From the NCBI GenBank assembly GCA_024653325.1, contig JANLFX010000017.1, positions 1 through 33,653 on the forward strand: a stretch of 33,653 bases of DNA, given 5' to 3'. The position numbers were made by a program, and so were the translations under genes. Shown here piece by piece: positions 16,608 through 26,380 of the stretch. Position 1 is the stretch's first letter. Each line of letters begins with the position of its first letter. This stretch comes from Anaerolineae bacterium. GTDB lineage: Bacteria; Chloroflexota; Anaerolineae; JACIWR01. The notes below the pieces were generated by a model. The model did no database searches, had not been told where the DNA came from, and worked only from the letters and a program-made list of their open reading frames with translations.

Positions 16608-17922
16608 AGGTAGCTCCTAAGCTTCTCATCAAGCTAGCGAAGCCGGGAAACGAGTCCTCAATGCATTCCGCGTTCTCGATCACCGTCTCTCCTTCTGCTA
16701 TCAGCCCGGCCACAGCCAGGGCCATGGCCAGACGATGGTCGTTGTGGCTGTCTACTCCCGTGCCGTACAGGGGGGTTGGCCCTTCGATGAGGAATCCATC
16801 GGGCAGTGGCTCGATGCGAGCTCCCAGGGCCCGCAGCTCGGCGACGACGGTGGCGATGCGGTCGCTCTCTTTGACGCGCAGTTCCGCCGCGTCGCGCACG
16901 GTGGTGGTGCCGTGGGACTGGGTGGCAGCGACGGCCAGCACCGGGAACTCGTCAATCATGCGCACCACGGTATCGCCACTCACTTGCACACCCCTCAGCT
17001 CCGAGGAGCGCACCGTCACCTCGGCTACCGGTTCGTTGCCCTGTTCGCCTGCGTGGCTCAGGGCGATGTCGGCTCCCATTGCCTGCAGCACGTCCAAGAG
17101 ACCGGTGCGAGTAGGATTGACGCCCACGTTTTCAACGGTGACCTCGGAGCCGGGCACCAGCGTGGCCGCTACCAGCAAAAAGGCCGCCGAGGAAAAGTCG
17201 CCAGGGATGGTGATGGAAAGGGGGGAGAGGGGGAGAGAAGAGGGAGAGAGGATAACGGTCAGGTCGTTCACAGCAATGGACGCCCCCATGGCGGTCAACA
17301 TGCGCTCGGTGTGGTCACGAGCAGGCCCCGGCTGACGGACGACGGTCGGGCCATCGGCGTAGAGACCGGCCAGGAGCAGGGCACTTTTGACCTGGGCGCT
17401 GGGCACTGGCAGACTATGATCGCAGCCGCGTAACTGCTGCCCCCGGATGGTGAGGGGAGCATGACCATCGGTGTCCCTTATCTCGGCCCCCATGCGGCGG
17501 AGCGGCTCGACGACGCGGCGCATAGGGCGGCGGAGCAACTGCGGATCGCCGGTAAGGATGCTCTGGAAGGGCTGACCGGCCAGGATACCCGTCAGCAGGC
17601 GCATGGTTGTGCCGGAGCGGACGCAGTTCAGCGGTGCGCTGGGCGCCCGCAGCCCATAGAGCCCGCGCCCGTGAACGACTAAAGCGGGGTGTTCTCCTTC
17701 TTTCCTCGGAGCAGAAACGGGAACGTGGGTGATCTCAACACCCAGAGCCTGCAGACAGGTCAGACTCGCCAGGCAGTCGCCAGAAGGGAGGAAACCGCTG
17801 ATCCGGCTTGTCCCGTGGGCCAGCGCACCGAGCAGCAACGCCCGGTGGGAGATGGATTTGTCGCCGGGAACGCGGATGTGGCCTCGCAACGGTTTATTGG
17901 GACGTATGATCAATCGGGGCAT
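16600..17922 (-). CDS. aroA: 3-phosphoshikimate 1-carboxyvinyltransferase (EPSP synthase)
   Basis: The protein has 440 residues. The N-terminus has PGDKSISHRALLLGAL with K22. NCVRSGTTMRLLTGIL and RPMRRVVEPLR match the phosphate-binding and hinge motifs. The end has DHRLAMALAVAGL. It joins PEP to shikimate-3-phosphate, step six. The NxGTTMR segment reads SGTTMR, while glyphosate-sensitive class I enzymes have NAGTAMR; the tolerance class cannot be decided here. It lies 22 bp after thrC and overlaps aroE. Confidence 0.96.
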   Translation of the reverse strand: MPRLIIRPNKPLRGHIRVPGDKSISHRALLLGALAHGTSRISGFLPSGDCLASLTCLQALGVEITHVPVSAPRKEGEHPALVVHGRGLYGLRAPSAPLNCVRSGTTMRLLTGILAGQPFQSILTGDPQLLRRPMRRVVEPLRRMGAEIRDTDGHAPLTIRGQQLRGCDHSLPVPSAQVKSALLLAGLYADGPTVVRQPGPARDHTERMLTAMGASIAVNDLTVILSPSSLPLSPLSITIPGDFSSAAFLLVAATLVPGSEVTVENVGVNPTRTGLLDVLQAMGADIALSHAGEQGNEPVAEVTVRSSELRGVQVSGDTVVRMIDEFPVLAVAATQSHGTTTVRDAAELRVKESDRIATVVAELRALGARIEPLPDGFLIEGPTPLYGTGVDSHNDHRLAMALAVAGLIAEGETVIENAECIEDSFPGFASLMRSLGATCD

Positions 17923-17944
17923 AGGTTTTTCCGATACCTTTCGC

Positions 17945-19273
17945 TCAATAACCGAAAGCCCGATTAATGGCCTCGCTCACCGCCGAGTAGTCGGCGCGCA
18001 ACTCCAGCGGCGGGTTAGCATGTCGGGAGATGACCTCATCGAGGTTTTGATCATGATAGCCGACCTTGAAGTTGGTGAACTTAAGGCCGTGGGCGGTTGA
18101 GATAACCACCACCCGGTCGGATGGCTTGATCTGGCCGCGTTCGACCAGCTTGAAAAGCACCGCCAGGGCGACACCGGTGTGCGGGCAGCAGTACATACCC
18201 GTGCGGTCGGCGCGGGCCGCGGCGTTGGCCAGTTCGTCCTCGCTGGCCTGCTCGACGATGCCCTCAAAGGCCCGCAGGACCTTCACCGCCCGCTCATAGC
18301 TGACCGGATCGCCGATCTGGATGGCGCTGGCCAGCGTCTTCTGCGCCTTGACTGGTCGGTATTCCTGGAAACCGGTCAGATAGCTCAGGTAGAGCGGATT
18401 GGCCCGTTCCGCCTGGGCGCAGGCGATGCGCGGCAATTTGTCAATCAGTCCCAGTTCCCGCATCATCAGCAGCCCCTTGCCCAGGGCACTGACGTTGCCC
18501 AGGTTGCCGACCGGGATGATGATCCAGTCGGGCACTTCCCAATCGAATTGCTGGACGATTTCGATACCCACCGTCTTTTGCCCCTCCATGCGCAGCGAAT
18601 TCATCGAGTTGGCCAAGTAGATGGTGGGGTCGGTGGTGAGTTCTTGCACGATGCGCATACAGCCGTCGAAGTCGGTGTCGAGGGCCAGCACCAGAGCGCC
18701 GTTGGCGATGGGTTGCACCAGTTGCGCGGTGGAGACCTTGCCCCGAGGCAGCAAGATGACGGCGGGGATGCCGGCCGCGGCAGCGTAGGCAGCCAGCGCC
18801 GCTGATGTGTCCCCGGTGGAGGCGCAGGCTACGGCGCGGATGGGTTTGCCGTCGGCCATCATCTGCTTCACCACCGAGACCAGCACCGTCATTCCCAGGT
18901 CTTTGAACGAACCGGTGTGGCTGTTACCGCACAACTTGACCCACAGGTCCGGCACGCCGATCTCTTTGCCCAGCCGCTCGGCCCAGAAGCAGTTGGTGTG
19001 ACCTTCGTACATGGAGACGACGTTCTCGTTCTCCACCTGGGGGCAGACCCACTCCTTCTTGCCCCACACCCCGCTGCCGTAGGGCCACTGATTAGTCCGG
19101 GTTCGTTGCTCGAAGAGCTGCTTCCATTCAGCGGGGCTACGATCCTTCAGCGCCTCAAGGTCGTGTTCCACATCCAGCAGGCCTCCGCAGTCCTCACAAC
19201 GGTAGACGACATCGTAGATGGAATAGCGGCGGCCACAGCCGCGAATGCATTCGAACCAGCAATGGTAAGACAT
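17945..19273 (-). CDS. thrC: Threonine synthase
   Basis: The protein has 442 residues. An N-terminal rubredoxin-like stretch with C5, C10 and CEDCGG may bind zinc. The PLP lysine lies in [12 protein letters not shown], and GNLGN provides the phosphate loop. It converts O-phosphohomoserine to threonine. A GGGAGG site precedes the ATG. The HAD-like gene is 3 bp upstream. The operon contains lysC and asd but neither hom nor thrB, so homoserine and its phosphate must come from genes elsewhere or from an alternative enzyme. Confidence 0.93.
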   Translation of the reverse strand: MSYHCWFECIRGCGRRYSIYDVVYRCEDCGGLLDVEHDLEALKDRSPAEWKQLFEQRTRTNQWPYGSGVWGKKEWVCPQVENENVVSMYEGHTNCFWAERLGKEIGVPDLWVKLCGNSHTGSFKDLGMTVLVSVVKQMMADGKPIRAVACASTGDTSAALAAYAAAAGIPAVILLPRGKVSTAQLVQPIANGALVLALDTDFDGCMRIVQELTTDPTIYLANSMNSLRMEGQKTVGIEIVQQFDWEVPDWIIIPVGNLGNVSALGKGLLMMRELGLIDKLPRIACAQAERANPLYLSYLTGFQEYRPVKAQKTLASAIQIGDPVSYERAVKVLRAFEGIVEQASEDELANAAARADRTGMYCCPHTGVALAVLFKLVERGQIKPSDRVVVISTAHGLKFTNFKVGYHDQNLDEVISRHANPPLELRADYSAVSEAINRAFGY

Positions 19274-19276
19274 CGC

Positions 19277-20407
19277 TCAACCTCCCACAGCGTGAGTCTC
19301 AGTGCGGTGGATGGCCTGATAGCCCTGGGAGGCCAGGTCGTCCGTCGGGACGGAGGCCTCATCGGGCTTATCCGAAAGGCCGAAAAGCAACGCTCCCTGT
19401 TCTTGCCAGTGCAGCGCTATCCCCCGCACCTCCTGGGTGATGACGATTTCCTCCCGCAGCAGTCTCTCGACCGGGGTACTGTCCTCCAGGTAGCCCATCC
19501 GCCCCACGGTGGTCTGGTACTCGTTGTAGCGGAAGGCTTTGAAGGGGGTGGGATCGCCTTGTTGGGCGAGAGCGTACACGCTGCTGTGGATGTGGCGCAG
19601 GTGAGTTGGCAGCTCGTCGGCGCGGCTTTCCACCTCGGCGATGAACTGTGCGAAGCTTCTCATCCGTCCGGCGCGCACTTCCTCCACCAGGGGCTTCAGA
19701 GAATAGAGACCGCTGCCCAGAATCAGGCAGATGTAAGCCAGATAATCCTGGTTGTCGGCGGTGAAGGGGTGGAACTCGGGCTGATTGAGGCGATCGTAGG
19801 CCACCTGGAAGCTCTGAGGGTTGAAGTCATCTCCCAGCAGGCCGCCCACGGTACGACGCACGGCTTCCACCCGGGCCTGGTCAATGGTATGATCGTTACG
19901 TCCCCGCGCTCCGAGGGCCGTCTTATCCAAATCCACGATCACCGCCGTCCGCTCGTCCGGCGGACAGCCCTGCTCCCGACAGAAGCGCTCGAAATCGGCG
20001 AGGGCGGCCCAGCGATTGGCCAGATAGAGAGTGCCCACCTCTTGCCGGACGATTTCCACCTGCGCCGGCTCTGGCTTCTCCGTTCCGATGAAGGCCAGGC
20101 CGGGCCAGTCGCCAGCGCGGCAGATGTTGGTGAAGGCCGTGCCGTCATTCAACCTGGTGTCGCCCAGGTAGATCAGCCGCTCGATAGGCGTGCCAGGCGC
20201 ATCCAGCGCCCGCGCCTGGCGCAGCAGGTGGACGATGACCTGAGCATACTCTGGCGCACTTTTGCGGGGGATCACCCCCTGGGGCAGCCCTATCTGTGGG
20301 CGAATCTCCGCCAGCGGCGGAAGCCGGGGATCGGCTGGCACCAGGTTGCGGTAGACGACCAGATCGCCCAGGAATTCATAGACGGATGTGCGGCCATAGA
20401 TTTTCAT
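19277..20407 (-). CDS. HAD-like protein with apparently permuted motifs; function unknown
   Basis: The protein has 376 residues and I recognise no named family. It has HAD-type signatures in unusual order. K49 in PRKSAPEY (possible motif III) comes first, then LGDTRLND at 81-88 (motif IV-like), then VDLDKT at 158-163 (motif I, DxDxT). A helical region of about 165-330 could be the cap. Last comes LLFGLSDKPDE at 340-350 (motif II-like, S345). A normal HAD runs I-II-III-IV, so this resembles a circular permutation cut between II and III. It sits 3 bp before thrC and 47 bp after asd. A role at homoserine phosphorylation or another phosphotransfer step is inference. A start-proximal GGGGAG supports the ATG. 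Confidence 0.7.
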   Translation of the reverse strand: MKIYGRTSVYEFLGDLVVYRNLVPADPRLPPLAEIRPQIGLPQGVIPRKSAPEYAQVIVHLLRQARALDAPGTPIERLIYLGDTRLNDGTAFTNICRAGDWPGLAFIGTEKPEPAQVEIVRQEVGTLYLANRWAALADFERFCREQGCPPDERTAVIVDLDKTALGARGRNDHTIDQARVEAVRRTVGGLLGDDFNPQSFQVAYDRLNQPEFHPFTADNQDYLAYICLILGSGLYSLKPLVEEVRAGRMRSFAQFIAEVESRADELPTHLRHIHSSVYALAQQGDPTPFKAFRYNEYQTTVGRMGYLEDSTPVERLLREEIVITQEVRGIALHWQEQGALLFGLSDKPDEASVPTDDLASQGYQAIHRTETHAVGG

Positions 20408-20454
20408 GGCGGTTTCTCCCCTTTATGAAGCGTGAAACGTGAAGTGTGAAAACG

Positions 20455-21504
20455 TCATTCGACATATCCGGCAGCGACCAACAACTCGGCATTCATGATG
20501 GCCCCGCTGGCCGCGCCGCGCAGGGTGTTGTGCGAGACGGTGACCAGGCGCAGGTCCAGCAGCGGGCAGGGGCGCACCCGCCCCACGGTGATGGCCATGC
20601 CGCCCATGGCGTCCCGGTCACGACGGGGCTGGGGGCGGTCCGCTTCGGGGCGGACGAGGATAGGGCGCTCTGGCGCGCTGGGCAGCCTGCGTACCACCTC
20701 CGGACCGCGGAAGTCGGCCAGCGCCTCCACTGCTTCCTCAACGCTCGGCGTTTTCTCGAAACCCACTGAAAGACAGACGGTGTGGCCGTCCAGCACCGGC
20801 ACGCGGTTGGCCTGGGCGCTGATGGCAATGTCAGCCGCGATACGTTTTCCGTTCTCCATCCGGCCCAACAGCAGCCGGGTCTCGTTCTCGATTTTCTCCT
20901 CCTCACCGCCGATGTAGGGCACCACGTTGCCCAGGATGTCGAGGGAGGCCACGCCGGGGTAGCCCGCCCCAGAGATGGCTTGCATCGAGACGGCGAAGAC
21001 CCGGCGCAGTCCGAAGGCGTCATCCAGCGGCTTCAGGGGCAGGACGATGCCCGTCGTCGTACAGTTGGGGCTGGTGACGATCAGGCCGGGCCAGCCACAC
21101 TTGGCCCGCTGGTGGGGGATCATGGTCACATGGTCGGCGTTGACTTCGGGGATGAGCAGGGGCACGTAGGGTTCCTGCCGGTATGCTGAAGCATTGGAAC
21201 AGACGGCATAGCCGGCCCGGGCAAACGTCGGCTCGACCTGGCGGGCTATCTCGGATGGCAATGCCGAGAAGACGATTGTCGCCGGCAGGTCCGGTTCCAG
21301 TGGCTGGATGATCATCTCGGCCACGGTCGGCGGCGGGTCGCCGGGGATGACCCACCTGACCGCCTCGGCGTAACGCTGGCCCGCACTCCGCTCGGAAGCG
21401 GCCAGGGCGGCGATCTCGAACCAGGGATGATCGGCCAGCAGTTGGATGAAACGCTGACCAACTGCGCCCGTAGCGCCCAGAATAGCGACGGGAATCCTAG
21501 CCAT
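20455..21504 (-). CDS. asd: Aspartate-semialdehyde dehydrogenase
   Basis: The protein has 349 residues. The N-terminal NADP site is LGATGAVGQRFIQLL, followed by CSNASAYR, with the active-site cysteine in SPNCTT. This is the archaeal/fungal-like Asd subtype by length and by the YRQEPYVPLLIPEVN segment. It reduces aspartyl phosphate to the semialdehyde, the branch point to lysine, threonine and methionine. It overlaps lysC by 8 bp. A short non-coding gap with GTGAAACGTGAA-type repeats separates it from the HAD gene. Confidence 0.95.
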   Translation of the reverse strand: MARIPVAILGATGAVGQRFIQLLADHPWFEIAALAASERSAGQRYAEAVRWVIPGDPPPTVAEMIIQPLEPDLPATIVFSALPSEIARQVEPTFARAGYAVCSNASAYRQEPYVPLLIPEVNADHVTMIPHQRAKCGWPGLIVTSPNCTTTGIVLPLKPLDDAFGLRRVFAVSMQAISGAGYPGVASLDILGNVVPYIGGEEEKIENETRLLLGRMENGKRIAADIAISAQANRVPVLDGHTVCLSVGFEKTPSVEEAVEALADFRGPEVVRRLPSAPERPILVRPEADRPQPRRDRDAMGGMAITVGRVRPCPLLDLRLVTVSHNTLRGAASGAIMNAELLVAAGYVE

Positions 21505-22906
21505 TGGCGATCACCTCCTTGTGGAGTTGTCGTACCGCGTTGACCGCGTCGTTGGCGGCGACGACCACGGAGATACTGCATTCCGATGAGCCTTGGGCGA
21601 TGGCGATGACGTTGATGTTGGCCCGGCCCAAAGCGCCGAAGATGCAGGCGGCGATGCCCGGAGTGCCGCGCATGCCCGAGCCCACGGCGGTCACGATGAC
21701 CACATCATCCAGTGCCCACACCCGGTCTATGTCCCGTCGGACCAGTTCCAGGGCCATTTCTTCTTCGATAGCGCGGATGACCGGGGCCGCGGTCTTGGTG
21801 GGGATGACGAAGCAAATGGACTGCTCCGACGAAGCCTGGGAGATCATCAACACACTGGCCCCCTGGCTGGCAACGGCAGCAAAGGTGCGGGCGGCGATGC
21901 CGGGCACGCCTATCATACCCCGCCCTTCGACGGTGACCATGCTCAAGCCCTGGATGGCGGTGACCGCCTTGACCTGGCCATTGGCCGCCTCGGGCTCGCG
22001 GGTGATGCGTGTGCCAGGGTAAGAGGGATTGAAAGTGTTCTTCACCCACAAGGGGATGTTGCGTTCGATGATGGGGAGGATGGTCTTGGGGTGCAGCACT
22101 TTGGCTCCAAAATAGGCCAGTTCCCCCACCTCGCTGTAGGAGAGCACGGGGATCACCCGCGCGTCGGGCACGAGACGAGGGTCGGCGGTCATTACCCCAT
22201 CCACGTCGGTCCAGATCCAGACTTCATCGGCGTCCAGGCAATCGCCCAGGATAGCGGCGCTGTAGTCGCTGCCCCCGCGTCCCAGCGTGGTGGTCACCCC
22301 TTGCTCTGTGGCTCCGATGAAACCGGTCACCACGGGGATGACGCCTTCATCCAGCAGCGGGTTCAAGCGGGCGGAGACCCGGGTCCGGGTAACGTCCGTC
22401 AGTGGAGCGGCGTTTTGGAATGTGTTGTCGGTGATGATCAGTTCCGTGGCGTCCAGGGCCTGGCTGTGGACTCCTCGCTGGCGGAGCAGGGCGGCCAGAA
22501 TGCGGGCGCTGATGCGCTCGCCCAGCGAGGTAATAGCATCCATGGCGCGGGGGGTGACCTCACCCAGGATGTGGACGCTGTGGCAGAAGGCGGAGAACTC
22601 GTCCAGGTAGTTGTCCACCGTGGTCAGCAGTGGGGCTTGCTCACCACCGGGGTCCAGCAATGCCTTTACGGCGCGATAGTGACCGGCCCGTAAATCATTG
22701 ACAATAGCGCGATAAGCCTGCTCGTCTCCAGAGGCGGCGGCCAGCGCGCCCCGGATCAGCGCGTCGGTCACGCCGCTCATCGCCGAGACAACCACAACGA
22801 GGCGATCCACCTTCCGGGTGTATCCCAGCACAATGTCGGCCACCTGGCCGATGGCGTCGGCGTTGCCGACCGAGGTGCCACCGAATTTCATAATTAACGT
22901 GGTCAT
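21497..22906 (-). CDS. lysC: Aspartate kinase
   Basis: The protein has 469 residues. The catalytic domain begins with KFGGTSVGN at 7-15 and includes GRGGSDYSA. Two ACT domains occupy the last 150 or so residues, so feedback control by lysine or threonine is likely. It is the long-catalytic-domain type related to LysC/ThrA, without a homoserine dehydrogenase part. A strong AGGAGG precedes the ATG. The MITE-like element lies between the ribosome site and tyrA, so lysC may be partly uncoupled from the upstream aromatic genes. Confidence 0.95.
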   Translation of the reverse strand: MTTLIMKFGGTSVGNADAIGQVADIVLGYTRKVDRLVVVVSAMSGVTDALIRGALAAASGDEQAYRAIVNDLRAGHYRAVKALLDPGGEQAPLLTTVDNYLDEFSAFCHSVHILGEVTPRAMDAITSLGERISARILAALLRQRGVHSQALDATELIITDNTFQNAAPLTDVTRTRVSARLNPLLDEGVIPVVTGFIGATEQGVTTTLGRGGSDYSAAILGDCLDADEVWIWTDVDGVMTADPRLVPDARVIPVLSYSEVGELAYFGAKVLHPKTILPIIERNIPLWVKNTFNPSYPGTRITREPEAANGQVKAVTAIQGLSMVTVEGRGMIGVPGIAARTFAAVASQGASVLMISQASSEQSICFVIPTKTAAPVIRAIEEEMALELVRRDIDRVWALDDVVIVTAVGSGMRGTPGIAACIFGALGRANINVIAIAQGSSECSISVVVAANDAVNAVRQLHKEVIANG

Positions 22907-22916
22907 TACAGTCCTC

Positions 22917-23085
22917 CTTCTTTACTGGACTCTGGCGAATTTTTAGCCCCCTACATCTTGGGAAAATCCAATCACTCAACCACAAGATGTAGGTTCGTAG
23001 TAGCGACTTTAGTCGCTTTTTCCCCGCGCTGGACGACTAAAGTCGTCACTACGAACAAAAACGCCAGACTCCAGCTTCTTTACTG
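22917..23085. mobile_element. MITE-like non-coding element between tyrA and lysC
   Basis: An 11-bp direct repeat cttctttactg (22917-22927 and 23075-23085) flanks 13-bp terminal inverted repeats with one mismatch (22925-22937 and 23062-23074). Inside are a perfect 11-bp stem around acatcttg and two mirrored gactaaagtc palindromes, joined by outer arms that read ttcgtag and ctacgaa. There is no reading frame. Its edge reaches the lysC ribosome site. Confidence 0.65.
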
Positions 23086-23153
23086 AAACGTGAAGACGTG
23101 AAGAGTGCGTATAGCGTGTCACGTAAACGGAACACGCAACACAGAACCACGTT

Positions 23154-24032
23154 TCACGTTTCATGAGTTACTGCCCCGATATGAGCTTCTCGACTGTCGC
23201 GTAACGAGCTCAAGACCGTCTGCAGGCCCTCTTCGTCACCGGTTTCCATGAGGCGGGCCAGACGGCACAATTGTGCTGTGCAGGTACTCACCGCCTCCAG
23301 CACGGCCTGTTTGTTAGTCAACAGGATGTCGAGCATCATGGTTACGTCACTGGCGGCCAGGCGAGAGGTGTCACGGAAACCACTGGCTGCAATCTCCCAC
23401 ACCAGTGGATCAGCGGAGGCCATGGCCTCCGCCGTACCGACAAGGGCGCAGGCCAGCAGATAGGGCAAATGGCTGATCGCCGCCACCAATCGGTCGTGGC
23501 GCTCCGGGTCGAGCAGCAGAGGACGTGCGCCGACGGCTTTGACCAGGGCGAGGCCCAGCGCCAGCGCCGTCTCCGAGGTACGGGGTAATGGGGTGAGGAT
23601 GAAGACATGGTCCTGGTAGAGAGTTGGGTCTGCAGCGGCGATCCCCGCGATCTCCTTGCCGCACATCGGGTGTCCCCCCAGGGGCTGGACGTGGCTGGGA
23701 AGGTCCGCCATCCGGGCGACGATCTGAACTTTGGTGCTGCCTACGTCCATCAGCAGACATCCGGCGGGCAAAAGTGGCCCGATCTCGCTCAGCAGGCGTA
23801 AAATGACCCGCACTGGCGTGGCCAGGACGACCACGTCTGCCCGACGCACGCCGCTTGCCAGGTCGGTTGTGCCCTGGTCAATCAGGCCGCGCGCCAGCGC
23901 TGCTTCAATCGTCTCCGCCCGCCTGCCCACGCCAACGACTGCCCGGCATCGGCCCCGCAGCGCTCCGGCTAACGAACTGCCCATCAGTCCCAGCCCGACG
24001 ATGGTCACCTGTGCATCTGCCAGTTTCTTCAC
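23154..24032 (-). CDS. tyrA: Prephenate dehydrogenase
   Basis: The protein has 292 residues from a GTG start that overlaps the aroF stop (GTGA). The nucleotide site is [14 protein letters not shown], and [12 protein letters not shown] holds the conserved His of the family. The all-helical C-terminal domain is present and there is no ACT domain. It oxidises prephenate to 4-hydroxyphenylpyruvate for tyrosine. It may accept arogenate instead; this cannot be read from the sequence. Downstream come the repeat GTGAAACGTG and the MITE-like element. Confidence 0.94.
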   Translation of the reverse strand: MKKLADAQVTIVGLGLMGSSLAGALRGRCRAVVGVGRRAETIEAALARGLIDQGTTDLASGVRRADVVVLATPVRVILRLLSEIGPLLPAGCLLMDVGSTKVQIVARMADLPSHVQPLGGHPMCGKEIAGIAAADPTLYQDHVFILTPLPRTSETALALGLALVKAVGARPLLLDPERHDRLVAAISHLPYLLACALVGTAEAMASADPLVWEIAASGFRDTSRLAASDVTMMLDILLTNKQAVLEAVSTCTAQLCRLARLMETGDEEGLQTVLSSLRDSREAHIGAVTHET

Positions 24033-25042
24033 AGGGACCGTCCTACTGCTGCGGCTACAGGCCGCAGGCCTTGCATCAACGCGGCGAACCGGGCCGGTTT
24101 AAGGGATTGAGCACCGTCGGAGAGAGCCTCCTCGGGACGCGGATGTACCTCGATGATCAATCCATCGGCCCCAGCGGCCACCGCTGCCCGCGAGACCGGC
24201 TCCACCAATTCCCATTTGCCCGTTCCGTGGCTGGGGTCCACGATGACCGGCAGGTGGCTGAGCTGTTTGATCAAAGGCACGGCACTGATGTCGAGGGTGT
24301 TGCGGGTATACTGCTCAAAAGTGCGGATGCCGCGCTCGCACAAGATGATGCGGTCATTGCCATGGGAGAGGATGTACTCGGCGGCCATCAGCAATTCCTC
24401 TACGGTGGACATCATTCCCCGCTTCAGCAACACTGGCCGCTGCGCTTCACCGACAGCGTGTAGCAGGGCGTAGTTCTGCATATTCCGCGTGCCAATCTGG
24501 AGAATATCGGCGTAGGTGGTGACCAGCGGCACCTGTTGAGGATCCACCACTTCGGTGACGATCGGCAATCCCGTTTCCTCACGTGCTTGCGCCAGCAATT
24601 TCAGACCTTCCTCACCCAATCCCTGGAAGCTATAAGGGGAAGTGCGGGGCTTAAAGGCCCCGCCGCGCAGGATGTGGGCGCCCGCCTCTTTCACGGCGTG
24701 CGCGGTTTCCAGCAATTGCTCGCGGCTCTCGACGGCGCACGGACCGGCCATCACCACCAGTTGTTTGCCACCGATCTGAACCCCGTTGACCGCGAAAACG
24801 GTGTCCAGAGGGTGAAAATCGCGGCTGGCGAGTTTGAAGGGCCGCAGAATGCGCACTGTTCGCTCGACCCCTTCCATCAGCTCTATCTGCTCGCGGTCCA
24901 AGGGGCGTCCGTTGCCGATGATGCCGATGATAGTGCGTTCCTTGCCTTCCGAGATGTGCACCTGGCAGCCCAGTTGCTCGATGCGAGCGGTAACGTTGGC
25001 AATCTGCGCCCAGGTGGCTCCCTGTTTCATGATCACAATCAT
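24029..25042 (-). CDS. aroF: 3-deoxy-7-phosphoheptulonate (DAHP) synthase
   Basis: The protein has 337 residues from the ATG at 25042, which follows a perfect AGGAGGTG. An in-frame start further upstream lies inside pheA and is less likely. The N-terminal ferredoxin-like regulatory domain ([10 protein letters not shown], about residues 1-70) is of the Thermotoga/Bacillus type and is known there to mediate feedback control. The catalytic barrel carries AGPCAVES and VDPSHGTG. It makes the first committed compound of the shikimate pathway from PEP and erythrose-4-phosphate. It lies 4 bp after pheA. Confidence 0.96.
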   Translation of the reverse strand: MIVIMKQGATWAQIANVTARIEQLGCQVHISEGKERTIIGIIGNGRPLDREQIELMEGVERTVRILRPFKLASRDFHPLDTVFAVNGVQIGGKQLVVMAGPCAVESREQLLETAHAVKEAGAHILRGGAFKPRTSPYSFQGLGEEGLKLLAQAREETGLPIVTEVVDPQQVPLVTTYADILQIGTRNMQNYALLHAVGEAQRPVLLKRGMMSTVEELLMAAEYILSHGNDRIILCERGIRTFEQYTRNTLDISAVPLIKQLSHLPVIVDPSHGTGKWELVEPVSRAAVAAGADGLIIEVHPRPEEALSDGAQSLKPARFAALMQGLRPVAAAVGRSL

Positions 25043-25046
25043 GTGG

Positions 25047-25916
25047 TCACCTCCTATCATTGCCCCCACCCATTCTGCTGACCCCGTTGCCGAGCACGGG
25101 AGTGGTAGCAGCCGGGTAAGAACCCAATAACTTGACAAACGAGGAGCGTCGCAGCAGCCCCATTATTGCTGCTTCGCACTCCTGATCCTGGCAATGTCCC
25201 TCGAAGTCCAGGTAAAAAATGTATTGCCAGGGCTGGTTGAGACGCGGTCGTGACTCAATTTTGGTGAGATTAATGCGCCGCTTGGCAAACTCGCCGAGGC
25301 ACTCGTACAGCGCTCCGGGTTGATGGGGTGTGGAAAAGATAAGGGATGTCTTATTGCGTTGGGCACGGGGCGGGTTCTCCAGCGCCAAGACGAAAAAGCG
25401 GGTGTAGTTAAAGGGGAAGTCCTCGATGTCCCGATCTATGATGCTCAGGCCGTACAGTTCGGCAGCCAGCTCACCGGCGATCACCGCGATATCGGTTTTC
25501 GGGTTGGCTGCCAGGTCACGGGCACTGCCAGCAGTATCAAAAGCGGGTTCGGGCCCCAGCCCGTGACGCGCCAGATAACGCTGGCATTGGGCTAAGGCCT
25601 GGGGGTGCGACCGTACACGCTTCACGTCGGAGAGCTGGGTACCGGGCAGGGCGAGCAACATGTGCCGCACATGCAGGATTGTTTCGGCATAGATGCGCAG
25701 GTCGTGTTCCATCAGCAATTCATAGGCCCGGATCACGGAGCCGGCGATGGCATTCTCCACCGGCACCATCCCGTAATCGGCATCGCCCTTATCCACGGCG
25801 AAGAATACCTGGTCTAAAGTCTCGCAGGGAACGCTCTCCACTTCTGGGCCGAAGAACTGGCGGATAGCCTCTTCCGAATAAGCTCCAGCAATACCCTGAA
25901 ATGCCACTCTGGTCAT
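25047..25916 (-). CDS. pheA: Prephenate dehydratase
   Basis: The protein has 289 residues. The catalytic domain starts [14 protein letters not shown] and has the FNYTRFFVL motif with the catalytic Thr-Arg-Phe. The C-terminal ACT domain has the ESRP phenylalanine-binding motif, so feedback by Phe is expected. It forms phenylpyruvate from prephenate. There is no chorismate mutase domain; that activity comes from the separate aroH just upstream, whose stop it overlaps by 4 bp. Confidence 0.96.
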   Translation of the reverse strand: MTRVAFQGIAGAYSEEAIRQFFGPEVESVPCETLDQVFFAVDKGDADYGMVPVENAIAGSVIRAYELLMEHDLRIYAETILHVRHMLLALPGTQLSDVKRVRSHPQALAQCQRYLARHGLGPEPAFDTAGSARDLAANPKTDIAVIAGELAAELYGLSIIDRDIEDFPFNYTRFFVLALENPPRAQRNKTSLIFSTPHQPGALYECLGEFAKRRINLTKIESRPRLNQPWQYIFYLDFEGHCQDQECEAAIMGLLRRSSFVKLLGSYPAATTPVLGNGVSRMGGGNDRR

Positions 25917-26284
25917 ATTGCTTTCTCCTCTAGATCAGGTCGCAATACTCGGGCTTTGCCCAGATACACGTGTCGAATCTGTTCGGGGGACAGATCAGTG
26001 TTCCAGAGCACCAGCACGCGGATACAGTGTGGCAGGCTACCCGTGACGGACATCTCTTGCATACACAGCAGGGGTACGTGTACCCAACCCATCTCACGGG
26101 CAGCGCGTGCCGGATAAGCAGCATCCAGATCCGGCGTGGCGGTAAAGATAACGCTGGCCACGGTCTCCACGGACAGGCCATTAGCCGCGACGATCTGCTC
26201 CAGTAACTCGCGCGTCGCCGCGATGATGGCGTCTGCCTCGTTGACATCAACGGTGGTAGCGCCACGAATACCATAACAGGCCAT
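25913..26284 (-). CDS. aroH: Chorismate mutase, AroH type
   Basis: The protein has 123 residues and is a monofunctional AroH-fold enzyme. The N-terminus YGIRGATTVDVNEADAI and the segment CMQEMSVTGSLPHCIRVL are characteristic and hold the active-site arginines. It converts chorismate to prephenate. AGGAGG precedes the ATG. It is the first gene of the operon, 46 bp past the attenuator terminator and about 100 bp past the leader peptide stop. Confidence 0.96.
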   Translation of the reverse strand: MACYGIRGATTVDVNEADAIIAATRELLEQIVAANGLSVETVASVIFTATPDLDAAYPARAAREMGWVHVPLLCMQEMSVTGSLPHCIRVLVLWNTDLSPEQIRHVYLGKARVLRPDLEEKAI

Positions 26285-26324
26285 CTTTCTCCTCCTTTTT
26301 CGCCCTCCTCAAATGATTCGGTAT

Positions 26325-26359
26325 AAAAAAGGACGTGGAGCTGGTTGCTCCACGTCCTT
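26325..26359 (-). terminator. Attenuator terminator upstream of aroH
   Basis: A perfect 11-bp stem (331-341 with 347-357, extended by two A-T pairs) with a 5-nt loop is followed on the minus strand by six T residues. It lies 22 bp past the leader peptide stop. Its 5' arm can pair instead with ccacgtc in the leader (26433-26439), giving a short alternative antiterminator. Confidence 0.9.
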
Positions 26360-26380
26360 ACAGTATTCCTGGGATTTAGC

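Noticed and set aside
18917-20428. A plus-strand open frame of 503 codons
   Set aside because: It lies antisense to thrC and the HAD-like gene, both of which have good ribosome sites and protein motifs. High GC content keeps the opposite strand open. It shows no recognisable family.
21593-22693. A plus-strand open frame of 366 codons
   Set aside because: It is antisense to lysC, has no motif and no start signal.
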